Source: Dinochytrium kinnereticum
Taxonomy: Eukaryota > Chytridiomycota > Chytridiomycetes > Chytridiales > Chytridiaceae
Assembly: GCA_027604005.1 (NCBI GenBank)
Contig: JADGJT010000415.1
Span: 1 to 18,303 of the forward strand
Length of the DNA: 18,303 nucleotides
Reading direction: 5' to 3'
The position numbers and the translations under genes were made by a program. Of this stretch, positions 10,148 to 18,303 are shown in pieces; position 1 is the first letter of the stretch; every line of letters starts with the position of its first letter. A model generated the notes under the pieces. It was not told the DNA's origin. It worked only from the letters and a program-made list of their open reading frames with translations, and did no database searches.

Positions 10148-12377
10148 ATGCCTTTTTCTTCCGTCAAGAACCTCATACTTGCTATCTCTTCGTTGGCTCT
10201 GGTAGCCTCGGCCGAGCCAGCCGTACCCAGGTGAGTAGATGGCATGCATATCTCAAGAGGACTATTTGGAGTGGCGTAAATATCTAAGCATCCGCCCATC
10301 TCCATTTCTCTCAACTTTACGTGAAGGTCACCGCCTCGCTTCACCGCGCGTGCTGCACCCGCCGAGTATGAGCAGCTTGCCAGGACTTACGCTCCGTTGA
10401 TCCGATTCCAGTTGAGTGAAAGACAATTGTAATTGTTCAACTGAACTCTTCATGCAGCCCATCCGAGCAGTACTTCTCGACATCCGTTGATTACTTCCTC
10501 TCTCGCGTTTACATGCAGGTTGCGTACTCATCTCCTCATTGAATGTTGATCATAAAACAATAACACCATCCAGGATGGGAACGGCAACCGCTCTCCGAAC
10601 CAACCGACTTTCACCACAGAGAACCTGGACTATTTGCAGCGTCTGGGACGGGATGATTCAGGCCAGCATCTGTGGGTGGATGGAAATGTGAAAGCTGATC
10701 CAGACTTGCCGCCTGAGAATCAGTGGTTGCGTGGGAGCAGAAACATGGATGGAACGCCTATCTAGAGTTTTGTGGTCCCTAAGTCTAATGGGGTTGTGGA
10801 TTTGTTCTAGTGCGTACTTTCTTTTTATTTTTTTATTTTTTTATTTTCGTTTTTGTTGCAGTCTGAGACTTGCTATTAACTTTCGATCTCTTCTTCTTTT
10901 TTCTTTCTTTATCTAAACTTCAGCTGGTGAGGTTCTTACAAAAAATGTCTATTCTTCGTTCATCTTTCTCGCTTGTTTCTCATCATTCCATTTCCAACGA
11001 TCCCCAGGCACTTTCAACCATACAAGTAAGCCATCCGTCTTCCCTCCTCATTATTCTAACCCCCTACTGAACCCAGCCTTGGTAAATCCACACCCCTGGG
11101 GCGCGTGGATGACCACGTAGGAGACTGGGAGCGTTTCGTTGTCCGCACGCAATACGGCCAAGCTATCTCCCTGGATTACTACACTCACGGGGGTCAAGGT
11201 GCACGAGTAATTCCTGTTAATGATAGGAATGTGCAGTGGGTTGGCACCCACCCTGTTGTTTATTCGGCACTTGGAAGTCATGGATCTTGGCCGCAAGCCA
11301 AGAGTAATGTTTATAAGACTGTGAGTGGATGTTTATTTAGGTGTTGCGTTTTTTCGGCGTGTTGATTATGCTGGGAACTTAAGATTCGTCATTTTTGTTT
11401 TCTTTAACAGGTTATTGGGCTTTACGACCTTGTCGACGACACGGGAGATAATGGAGTTCAATGGCAGACTTGGTTGAATGTCAACACCATCATTTGTAGG
11501 TCTTAACTCACTATTAACTACATGCTCACCTTACTTCCCCGCTCGTTTTCCTTCATTCCTTGTCTTCTAATTCTTCAACTATCAGACCGTCCCGGAGGTG
11601 GCTACGCCGGCTCAGAGTCCTGGCTCAACTACAAAGGCCGTTTTGGAAACAAAGGCGAGACCGACTGCTGGTACTATAGCCAAGTCGGGTCATGCATGGT
11701 AAACCGCCCCCAAACTCCTTTCACCTTTCTCTCTATACTGAACCAAACCTCGACAGCTTGCCACAGGCCCAGTGGGACCTAACCGCAACCTCCTAGGCCC
11801 TCCCGGTCAAGTGTTGGCAAGCCCTGGAGGCGCTTCATCGACGGTCACATTTGAGATCGACGCTGGAATAGCTGCAAGGGCGAATGCGCTTGGGTTGGGG
11901 TTCGTTGGAGTGCATTTGCATTGTCCTGGAACAAGTGTATTTGGGGACTCTGGGGATGTTGAGAGGTGGGGTGTTGTCCCGTTTAAAGGGGTTGGGGATT
12001 TGAAGTACACGATTGTAAGTCTTCGTATGTTCTTTTACCTGGTTGTTATAGTGCATGAAACTTTCATCTTTCTTTTCTTTCGCTGCCGATCGCCATCCCT
12101 TTTATCACGTTTATCGTCTTCTCACTGCTATGACCTGCCCCGCTATCCGACGACTAAAACACTCATATCATATTTTGCATAGATCACCGACCGCTGCCGC
12201 AAGGGCCGTGACCGCCACGTCGACAACTACGAGGTTGCCTTCTGCACATCGACCGATGCCAATTCATGCACCCGAAAATCAGGGTACCGCAACGTCAAGG
12301 TCTTTAACGCGGGTGCTCGGGTTAATGAACTTGGTGTTGTGATCTCTGACCCTGATCCTTGGGTTTGGAACCTGTAA
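10148..12377 (+). pseudogene. Vps62-family secreted protein, copy 1, with one in-frame stop
   Basis: Eleven exons: 10148-10230, 10327-10410, 10458-10518, 10574-10809, 10924-10926, 11008-11025, 11077-11320, 11411-11495, 11586-11698, 11757-12014, 12183-12377. Together they are 1380 nt (460 codons with stop). The first about 22 residues form a signal peptide. Family motifs match copy 2: YAPLIRF, SVDYFLSRVYMQDGNGNR, HVGDWE, HPVVYSALGSHGSWP, DNGVQWQTW and HLHCPGT. The exons after the fourth have exactly the same lengths as in copy 2. The only defect is TAG at 10763-10765 (codon 140), where copy 2 has TAC (Tyr). Termination there would remove more than two thirds of the protein. Because all splice sites and the rest of the frame are intact, this is a very recent null allele, a sequencing error, or a stop that is recoded. 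Vps62 was named from a yeast vacuolar sorting screen; its biochemical activity is unknown. Confidence 0.7.
10924..10926 (+). other. 3-nt microexon of Vps62 copy 1
   Basis: The sequence cttcag|CTG|gtgagg provides acceptor, 3-nt exon and donor. It completes codon 155 (TA|C, Tyr) and supplies two bases of codon 156 (TG|G, Trp). The flanking introns are 10810-10923 (114 nt) and 10927-11007 (81 nt). Joining exon 4 directly to the next exon would make TA|G, a stop. Confidence 0.75.
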
Positions 12378-12672
12378 AGTCGCTCGCCTTTATTTTGAGG
12401 GGGCGTTTCTAGGTTGTTTAGTTGTTTGGTAGAACATCATATATATTGATATCAACAAGTCTTTTTTAGTTTTCAGTGAATTGCCAATTGAATAAGGCTG
12501 AAGCCTGTTTTGCTTTGTTTTTCTGGGAGGGTTTAAAGTAATTAGTGCCCTTCGAATTGTGTCTCCGCGTCTTGGTTGGTGGGTTGACCATTCAGCGCGA
12601 TGCTTGGTTTCCAGCAAATAAGTACGCCTGCTTTGACAGACGCTACCTTGCAAATTCAGTTGACTGCAGTGT

Positions 12673-12688
12673 CACGATCGCGGTCGTG
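12673..12688. promoter_or_regulatory. Near-palindrome upstream of Vps62 copy 2
   Basis: CACGATCGCGGTCGTG is a 16-bp palindrome with one mismatched pair. It ends about 290 nt before the ATG, close to the 300 nt seen for the inverted repeat of copy 1, and both contain the half-site ACGATC. It is a candidate shared operator only. Confidence 0.3.
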
Positions 12689-12857
12689 TTCCTCAGATTC
12701 CTGCTCCGTTCTTTTAAGTGGGCACAATAATGTCAGGCCAGAACGTGATCATCGGTGTGCACCTTCCCTGCTTTCTTCCCCTTCCAGCTCGGGACACGCG
12801 CAGCTAAGATTTGCCTGTCTCGCTCAGCATCACGCATGGCCCGCATGCAACAAGCAA

Positions 12858-12875
12858 TATAAATGAGAGTATAAA
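12858..12875 (+). promoter_or_regulatory. Double TATA box of Vps62 copy 2
   Basis: Two TATAAA elements (12858-12863 and 12870-12875) lie 12 nt apart, about 100-120 nt upstream of the ATG at 12977. Together with the short leader they make a good core promoter. Confidence 0.55.
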
Positions 12876-12976
12876 GACGTGCAGACCAGCAAGGGAACAA
12901 ACAAAGCAGCACGCCCGTCTCGCTTGCTGCCCATTCTCTCCCACCTCACCTCATCTTACAATCAACGAAAAGTGCA

Positions 12977-15443
12977 ATGAACCTCATCAAAACCCTCATC
13001 CTTCTCGCATCCCTTGCTGCTGCATCCACCGCAGCGGAACCTGCTCCAAGGTAACGATCAGGAGACTCAAATAAACCATTACTATTCCTGAGGCTCATTG
13101 GTTCCATATCAAATCATAGATCCACCCGCCAGTATGCCCGAGCAGCCCCTGATGAGTACGATCAGCTTGCCAAGAAGTTTGCGCCGTTGATTCGGTTCCA
13201 GTTGAGTACTTGTTCTCCGATCTCTTTCATTTCTCTCTTGATTACGAGGGGGATGGCCGTACAAGGAGGAGTTGCAGTCGGTGCTGGTCGCTGGCATCCG
13301 TCGATTGTTAGCAGTTATTAGCAGTGAGCTGTCTCTCATGCTGGGCCTTTTAACTGCATTCTGGGGCATAATGCTGACAATTCTTACAATAGTCCTGACG
13401 AGCAGTACTTCTCGACTTCAGTCGATTACTTCCTTTCACGCGTCTACATGCAGGTAAAATTCCCAAACCCTCCTCGGATTGCTCTGCACCCTATTCCCCT
13501 TCCCATTTTCTCCTTGCTAACCATTCCCCTCCTCACATCTCGTTAAAACAAAAATTAGGATGGCAACGGCAACCGGGCGCCAAACCAGCCTTCCCCATTG
13601 TCGACAAGCAACCTCAACTACCTTCGTGGAGGGGATGACAATCAATTTCTTTGGGTGGATGGAAACGTGAAAGCTGATCCGTCGTTGCCTGCCGAGACGA
13701 GGTGGTTGAATGGGAATAGGAATATGGAGGGGGTTCCTATGTACACTTTTGTAGTGCCCAAGGCGAATGGGGTGGTTGATTTGTATTAGTGAGTGATTTT
13801 ACTTCTTCTTTTTTGTTGTTTTCAAATGCTGAGGAAGGTGATGGCTGATTGTGTATTTGTTTCCTTCCGTGTATCTGGGTTATTCTTTCTCTGTGCGTCC
13901 AGCTGGTAAGTTTTTCTTTCTTTTGTCACTATTGAATTAGTATTTGAATACTAACCACCTCAACTTTATTCATACAGGCACTTCCAACCTTACAAGTGAG
14001 TTTCTCTCCAACATATCCCACCTTTCCCCTTTCCCCACAAGTAACCTAACCAACAATCCCTTTCCCCAATTCATAGCCTCGGTAAATCCACTCCCCTCGG
14101 CCGTGTCGGCAATCACGTGGGGGACTGGGAGCACGTCATCGTCCGCACTCAATACGGCAACCCCATCTCCATCGATTACCCCACTCATTCCGGTGATGGT
14201 GTGAGGGTTGTGCCTGCGAATGATAGGAGGGTGAAATGGGTTGGAACGCATCCAGTTGTTTATACTGCTTTGGGAAGTCACGGGTCTTGGCCTGAGGCTA
14301 AGAAAAATGTTTATAAGACGGTGGGTTTTGGTTATATATCGCTATTATTCTTTAGTTTTTCGGTTGTTTTTTTTTGTTTCTTTTTTTTTGGCTTTTTAGG
14401 GGACAGACTGCTTCTTTTTTTTTCTTTCCTTTTTTGCAAAGCTTCTAAATAGTTTTCCGTTATATTTTTTTTTCCAGGTTGTCCTAGTCTACGACTTGAC
14501 AGACGAAACCGGAGACAACGGACCTCAATGGCAGACCTGGAACAACGTCAAATCCATCATGTGTAAGTCACGCTCACTCTGGCATCCACCATCTCCCATC
14601 CAAACCCTAATACATATAAATATTCTTTTACCAGACCGCAGCGGTGGAAACTACCCTGGCGAAGACGCATGGCTCAACTATCGTGGCCGATTCGGAAACA
14701 AGGGTGTTGACGACTGCTGGCACCAAAAACTTACCGGGACTTGTTTGGTATGTTCTTTCCACTACTTTACAGTTCATCTATTTTCATCAAAGCCCCTTTG
14801 CTTACCCCGACTTCTTTTTTTTCAACGAAAAATCAGCTCGGAGACGGCCCCCGCGGCCCCTCTCGCAATCTCCTTGGCCCACCCGCTCAAATCCTCGCTA
14901 CCCCTAACGGAGATCAATCATCTGTGTCGTTCTATTTGGACGCCGGCGCTGCTCAGTTTGCTGCAGGGAACGGGTTCAAATATGTTGGAGTGCATTTGCA
15001 TTGCCCCGGGACCAAAATCCTTTGGGATAATGGGGATGTCGAACGGTGGGGAGTTGTTGGGTTCAAGGGGACGGGGGATTTGGGGTATCAGATTGTGAGT
15101 GGACCTTATTCTTTCTTCTTTTCTGTAACTAGTTCTCTCGTTGCTGCTTTTCACTCTATTGTGTTATGTGCTTGCCTTTCGACGAGGCGGTTGATTACGT
15201 GTGTTTTTGAACTCATGGCATCTGACATACTTCATTGAAATTCAACAGACAACCGACCGATGCAAAGACGGCCGCGACCGTCACGTCAACAACTACGAGG
15301 TCGCCTTCTGCACATCCACCGACTCAAAGTCATGCTCCAAGAAGTCCGGCTACAGAAACGTACGCGTCTTCCAGGATGGCAATGAGGTCAAGGCGTTGGG
15401 AGTGAGGATTTCTGACCCTGACCCTTGGTCGTGGAACTATTAG
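12977..15443 (+). CDS. Vps62-family secreted protein, copy 2 (intact)
   Basis: Eleven exons: 12977-13050, 13120-13200, 13393-13453, 13559-13788, 13903-13905, 13978-13995, 14077-14320, 14478-14562, 14635-14747, 14837-15094, 15249-15443; 453 residues. A signal peptide (about 1-20, ending near AAA-STAA) suggests entry into the secretory pathway or vacuole. Vps62/DUF946 motifs: FAPLIRFHPDEQYF (45-58), SVDYFLSRV (61-69), YYWHFQPYNLG (148-158), NHVGDWEHVIVRT (168-180), HPVVYTALGSHGSWP (214-228), DETGDNGPQWQTW (246-258), HLHCPGTK (356-363) and DNGDVERWG (367-375). Six cysteines in the C-terminal half are also present in copy 1 and could form disulfides. All introns are GT-AG, and the exon set is confirmed by copy 1, whose exons match in order and almost all in length. 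Two exons are tiny (3 and 18 nt). The molecular function of the family is unknown. Confidence 0.88.
13903..13905 (+). other. 3-nt microexon of Vps62 copy 2
   Basis: The sequence gtccag|CTG|gtaagt gives acceptor, exon and donor. It links TA| of codon 149 to |G of codon 150, producing Tyr-Trp in the stretch YYWHFQPYNLG, which fits the aromatic-rich YFYFYSxN region of Vps62 proteins. The flanking introns are 13789-13902 (114 nt) and 13906-13977 (72 nt). Skipping it produces TAG. Confidence 0.78.
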
Positions 15444-15624
15444 ACGCGTGTGAATTCGCCAATAGATCGTCATTTACATTTGAGGTTTTTTTCATTAATC
15501 TTGGGCTGAATTGCGTTTTTGATACTAGTCTCACTGCAAGGTTGTTCTTACATAAATATGATAAATATAGTGCTTCATAAGTCAATTCCTTTTCAGTGAG
15601 CCACATCAAAATGAGTTGTTGTCA

Positions 15625-15644
15625 CCAATAGCGTGCGTATAAAA
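15625..15644 (+). promoter_or_regulatory. CCAAT and TATA pair without an obvious gene
   Basis: CCAAT (15625-15629) and TATAAAA (15638-15644) lie on the plus strand about 190 nt after the stop of Vps62 copy 2. The first downstream ATG ORF of note (15799) encodes only about 21 residues. It could drive a non-coding or poorly coding transcript, or be fortuitous. Confidence 0.35.
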
Positions 15645-15832
15645 CCAGCATGCTAACATTCAAGCCAACCAACTGTCTCAGTCTCAGTGTGGATTTCAGA
15701 TATATTCAATCTGTGCGTGAAGCATAATTGACTAAACAACCATACTGCCTCAGTTTACAACCCGTGAGCAAAGAACAAAGCTGAAACCCTTTAAAAGATG
15801 ATTTACGCGCAGCATTTCCCACAGCGCAGAAT

Positions 15833-16170
15833 TCATTTTGAACTGAACGCGTGTGGTGAATAAAGATATGTTTTAGAGCCACCGAACGCGTCGAGCTGTG
15901 GTGCAGGAGGACGGAACGGAGGGGCAAAGGCATGGGACGGATGGACAGGAGCATGGACTGGCTGACAAGGTGGGGCTGCCACAGCCACAGCAGCGGTGCG
16001 TGTGACATTGACCGCACTGTACCATTCGGAAGCAAACAGGATCCGGCGCTGTGGCTTGATGGAGATTCCCCGTGGAGGCGAAGGGCATCCACCATCGACG
16101 ACTCAGCCTGCAGCCCTTCAGCCATGAGCGTCAACTGAGACGACGGGAAAGACGGATCCGTCGAGGACAT
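15833..16170 (-). CDS. Doubtful small spliced gene in a GC-rich island
   Basis: On the minus strand, an ATG at 16170-16168 opens a frame starting MSSTDPSF. A second open frame without its own ATG runs to the stop at 15835-15833, with protein-like composition (ILFASEWYSAVNV, then Pro/Ala-rich, ending PHAFSSK). A 44-nt GT-AG intron (16092-16049) would join them into 97 residues. Against it: that intron is shorter than every coding-gene intron in the window and has no clear branch site, the minus frame is also open without splicing to 15706, and the plus strand is open too (15932-16138). No family is recognised. Confidence 0.15.
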
Positions 16171-16494
16171 GCTTTAAAGTGGGGGATTGCCTCCTTCCCT
16201 CCGTGTTTCCTTCCGTCCTTCCGTCCACCGGGGCTTTTCTTAAAGTGATGATAGAGTTATGGGTCAGGAAGGTGTTTGCTTGACTGACCCATCCATGTTG
16301 AGGTTTTGCCCCTCTCCGATGAGTAAGTGTCAGCAAGATTGGGCGTTCGGGCGGAGTAAATGAGATGCAATTAATGAACGCGCACCTCATTTATTTACTT
16401 TCTGACAGCTGGCGGCTGCCAAACGTATTCTTTTGTACAAATCAGAAGACATTAATTGCCAGAAAACAAGTATGGTGGCGCAACGGTAACAGGG

Positions 16495-16502
16495 TATAAA
16501 AA
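16495..16502 (+). promoter_or_regulatory. TATA box of a probable long leader
   Basis: TATAAAAA on the plus strand is followed by a CT-rich and then A-rich stretch typical of fungal transcription start regions. From about 16525 to 17040 the only ATG (16727) lies inside a candidate intron. It may be the promoter of the gene starting at 17514. Confidence 0.45.
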
Positions 16503-16710
16503 CCACCCCCTTCCGTTTTCCTTCCAATAACGATTGCTCTGACAACAGAAACAATAAACCCCGACTCCCGCCGTCAAAACAGAAAGGAAACTGCGCGCAC
16601 AAATATCGCTATTGGCGCCACCGCACCACCCACCACATAGCATAACATTTCTCTCTCGATTTGGAACCAGTCGTTGTGTCTCGTGGTTGACGCATTTGTT
16701 CTGAAGAAGG

Positions 16711-16759
16711 GTGAGCTTGCTCTCAAATGAGTTTGGGGGTTCGATTTCTCTTCATTTAG
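16711..16759 (+). other. Candidate 5' leader intron
   Basis: GTGAGC at 16711 and a pyrimidine-rich TTTCTCTTCATTTAG ending at 16759 define a 49-nt candidate intron. It contains the only ATG of the 16525-17040 stretch. A second donor, AAG|GTGAGA at 17041, could pair with the acceptor ending at 17499 (GGATCAG), removing the remaining upstream ATGs. Not proven. Confidence 0.3.
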
Positions 16760-17513
16760 TCACGCGAACTCTTAAAGTTCAGGGTGACGCTGCTCTATTG
16801 CAAGAACGCTGACGCCGCTCTTACTTCCTTCAACTTCTCAGCACGAGCATCGTCATTGAACTTGCTGAAGGGAGACATAGGGTTATTTTAAAAGGCCGGA
16901 TCACGCAGCCCTCTGCTTGCCAGCACATTCTTTTGTCTCCCACTGGGATACTACATTGGATCTTATAAGCCCGAAGAGCATCTTATCTCTCCATATTTTT
17001 GGATCTCAACTGGAGTTTCTTACTCTCTGATCGCAACAAGGTGAGATATCCCTCGATGTAGGATCTCTTCAGCCCGTCCCGGCTCCTCCCGAGTCCGAAG
17101 CATCCCATTGCCTTCCCCTCTCTCCCGCAGGGTAATGCAGGGGGGCGACATTAGCAAGACATTCAGCTTCTGTTTGGTTGCTGGGTGATGAATGCTGTCG
17201 TTAAGAGGGGATGAAACAACTTTGAACTCTGGCGCATTGCATTTGAGTAAAAAGTGTTTCACACCTGGCCACAGCTGGTTTGTCATGGTTGACTTGCCCC
17301 TTGACCTTGACTTGGTTTCGCCTTGACTCTTCTTTTCCATTTGACTGCCTGATCTGAGTTGAACCCCTTCCCTTGGTCCCTTTCGCAATCACTTTCCTCA
17401 CCTTCTTTCCGTATGACTTGGTTAGTAAAGTTACTTAAACCACTTCTACTCCTCCACTTGATAGAATAACATCACTCTCCACATCTCCTGCTGGATCAGG
17501 ATACCATCTCATC

Positions 17514-18303
17514 ATGCCCATGCAAACACACTCCATCTCACTCTCCCCTCTTACTACCCCGCGGCTGGTGCTCACCCCTCTTATTGTGGGGCCTCCTCCC
17601 GCAACCACCGGATCCGCGAGAACCCTTCCCCGGGCTGGCTCCCAGGCGACCTACGAATCAGACACTACCTCCTCACCATCATCATCCACCTTCCCCCGCT
17701 CTCAAAGTATCTCAAATGAAGATTCCTCCAAGAGAGAGCGTGCATCCACTTCGGATGGTGTGATGCCACCCACCCCTCTTGCAACGCAACCTCGTCAATC
17801 CTGGTTGTTCAAGTTCCTCGCCTCCCATCCCGATCTCATCCCAGAGGTTGATACCATTCTTTACCCCAAATCATCATCTTCCACCACCCGTCATCGAACG
17901 CATTCAAGAAAGATGTCGTGGCCATGGTTGTTCCTCTCCTCGACAACTCCTATCTCAACATCATCCTCATCAGCCCCTCAAGCAGCATCCACCGTCTCTC
18001 CACCTGACTTCGTTCATGTTCCAGCGGGTAGTCGGTGCATTTGGGCCATCGAGTTAAGGTCTGGATCGGCACCGTCGTCGCCGGCTGGAAGTCTAGGAAG
18101 GTGTGGATCGCCTTCGTCACTTCTGTCGCCGATGCTCCCTTTTGATGGGGAGCGGACTGTCACGTCGGAAGATTCAGGGTCAGTCTTCATTGGGTTGATT
18201 GAGCTTCGTCCTCCTGCTTCGCCGGTTTATTCTGAAAATGCCTTGGAGGACGACGTCGAAGCGGCAGAGGATGATGGCATTGCTTCATACCCTTTGTCAT
18301 CTC
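17514..18303 (+). CDS. Probable GNAT (RimJ/RimL-like) acetyltransferase, 5' part
   Basis: An open frame from ATG 17514 runs to the window end (263 codons, no stop), so the gene is cut by the window. A stop at 17436 lies upstream in the same frame, and the ATG has A at -3. Three short blocks resemble the first strands of RimJ/RimL-type GNAT N-acetyltransferases: TPRLVLTPL (15-23), CIWAIELRS (175-183) and FIGLIELRP (225-233), like the usual TxRLxLRP, WAIE and FIGxIGLR. The acetyl-CoA loop (Q/RxxGxG/A) would lie beyond the window. Between the first two blocks sits about 150 residues rich in Ser, Thr and Pro, much longer than in bacterial enzymes. If right, it transfers acetyl from acetyl-CoA to an amine substrate that cannot be predicted. 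The family call rests on short motifs; the coding call is firmer. Confidence 0.6.
   Translation, partial: MPMQTHSISLSPLTTPRLVLTPLIVGPPPATTGSARTLPRAGSQATYESDTTSSPSSSTFPRSQSISNEDSSKRERASTSDGVMPPTPLATQPRQSWLFKFLASHPDLIPEVDTILYPKSSSSTTRHRTHSRKMSWPWLFLSSTTPISTSSSSAPQAASTVSPPDFVHVPAGSRCIWAIELRSGSAPSSPAGSLGRCGSPSSLLSPMLPFDGERTVTSEDSGSVFIGLIELRPPASPVYSENALEDDVEAAEDDGIASYPLSS

Larger units (their letters stand above)
12378..12976. other. Spacer between the Vps62 copies, with promoter of copy 2
   Basis: About 600 nt containing the 3' UTR of copy 1 and the promoter of copy 2. No coding frame is supported. It holds a near-palindrome at 12673-12688 and two TATA boxes (12858 and 12870). Direct similarity to the promoter of copy 1 is not obvious beyond these elements. 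Confidence 0.55.
15444..17513. other. Two-kilobase region without a convincing protein gene
   Basis: It starts with the 3' UTR of Vps62 copy 2. It then holds a CCAAT/TATA pair (15625-15644), a GC-rich island (about 15880-16240) open in several frames on both strands, a second TATA box (16495) and a long ATG-free stretch leading to the gene at 17514. Short ORFs such as 15706-16170 (minus), 16118-16390 (minus) and 17020-17388 (minus) have no recognisable domain. Confidence 0.5.

Noticed and set aside
9950..10344. Minus-strand ORFs of 99 and 126 residues over the Vps62 copy 1 start
   Set aside because: They cross its promoter, first exon and intron; they are shadows of the plus-strand gene region.
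10728..10765. A 30-40 nt intron that would splice out the TAG in copy 1
   Set aside because: GT and AG dinucleotides exist (GTGGGA to CTAG), but the intron would be far shorter than the others, lacks a branch site and removes residues that are conserved in copy 2.
16801..16876. Minus-strand start MSPFSKFNDD followed by a GTAAGA donor
   Set aside because: It looks protein-like, but the only continuation found (acceptor near 16700, then a frame to about 16452) runs through the plus-strand TATA region and has no recognisable motif; more likely chance in a leader region.
1..18303. Search for CRISPR arrays, insertion sequences, transposon ends, rRNA and tRNA genes
   Set aside because: No regularly spaced repeats, transposase-like frame, terminal repeats or cloverleaf-like sequence were seen; the window is eukaryotic.

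Overview
The window looks like nuclear DNA of a basidiomycete fungus, most likely a tremellomycete yeast (Cryptococcus/Kwoniella relatives). The reasons are intron-dense genes with mostly short (about 72-168 nt) GT-AG introns, some with CTAAC/CTGAC-like branch sites, a chitin synthase fused to a myosin motor domain, and Vps62-type genes. The species is an inference, because no database search was possible.

Layout: (1) 443-6456, minus strand: a complete three-exon gene for a 1952-residue class V (CsmA-type) chitin synthase with myosin-like head, cytochrome-b5-like region, GT2 chitin synthase core and C-terminal DEK-type domain. (2) 7153-7633 and 8606-9133, plus strand: two tandem paralogs (125 and 141 residues) with one intron at the same codon. 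Function is unknown; the fold is possibly PH-like and the sequence reminds me of actinobacterial PH-like proteins. (3) 10148-12377 and 12977-15443, plus strand: two tandem paralogs of the Vps62 (DUF946) family with signal peptides, each with eleven exons of nearly identical length. The first copy is intact except for a single in-frame TAG at codon 140. (4) 15444-17513: about 2 kb without a convincing gene, with two TATA boxes, one GC-rich island and a long ATG-free stretch that looks like a spliced 5' leader. (5) 17514 to the window end: the 5' part of a gene whose short motifs suggest a RimJ/RimL-type GNAT acetyltransferase interrupted by a Ser/Pro-rich insertion.

The most unusual structure is in both Vps62 genes: the only splicing pattern that keeps the reading frame needs a 3-nt microexon (CTG) followed by an 18-nt exon. 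Skipping the microexon creates a TAG stop in both copies. Two unrelated tandem duplications lie next to each other. The chitin synthase acts in cell-wall synthesis and the Vps62 proteins probably enter the secretory pathway, but the sequence gives no firm reason to see the window as one pathway.
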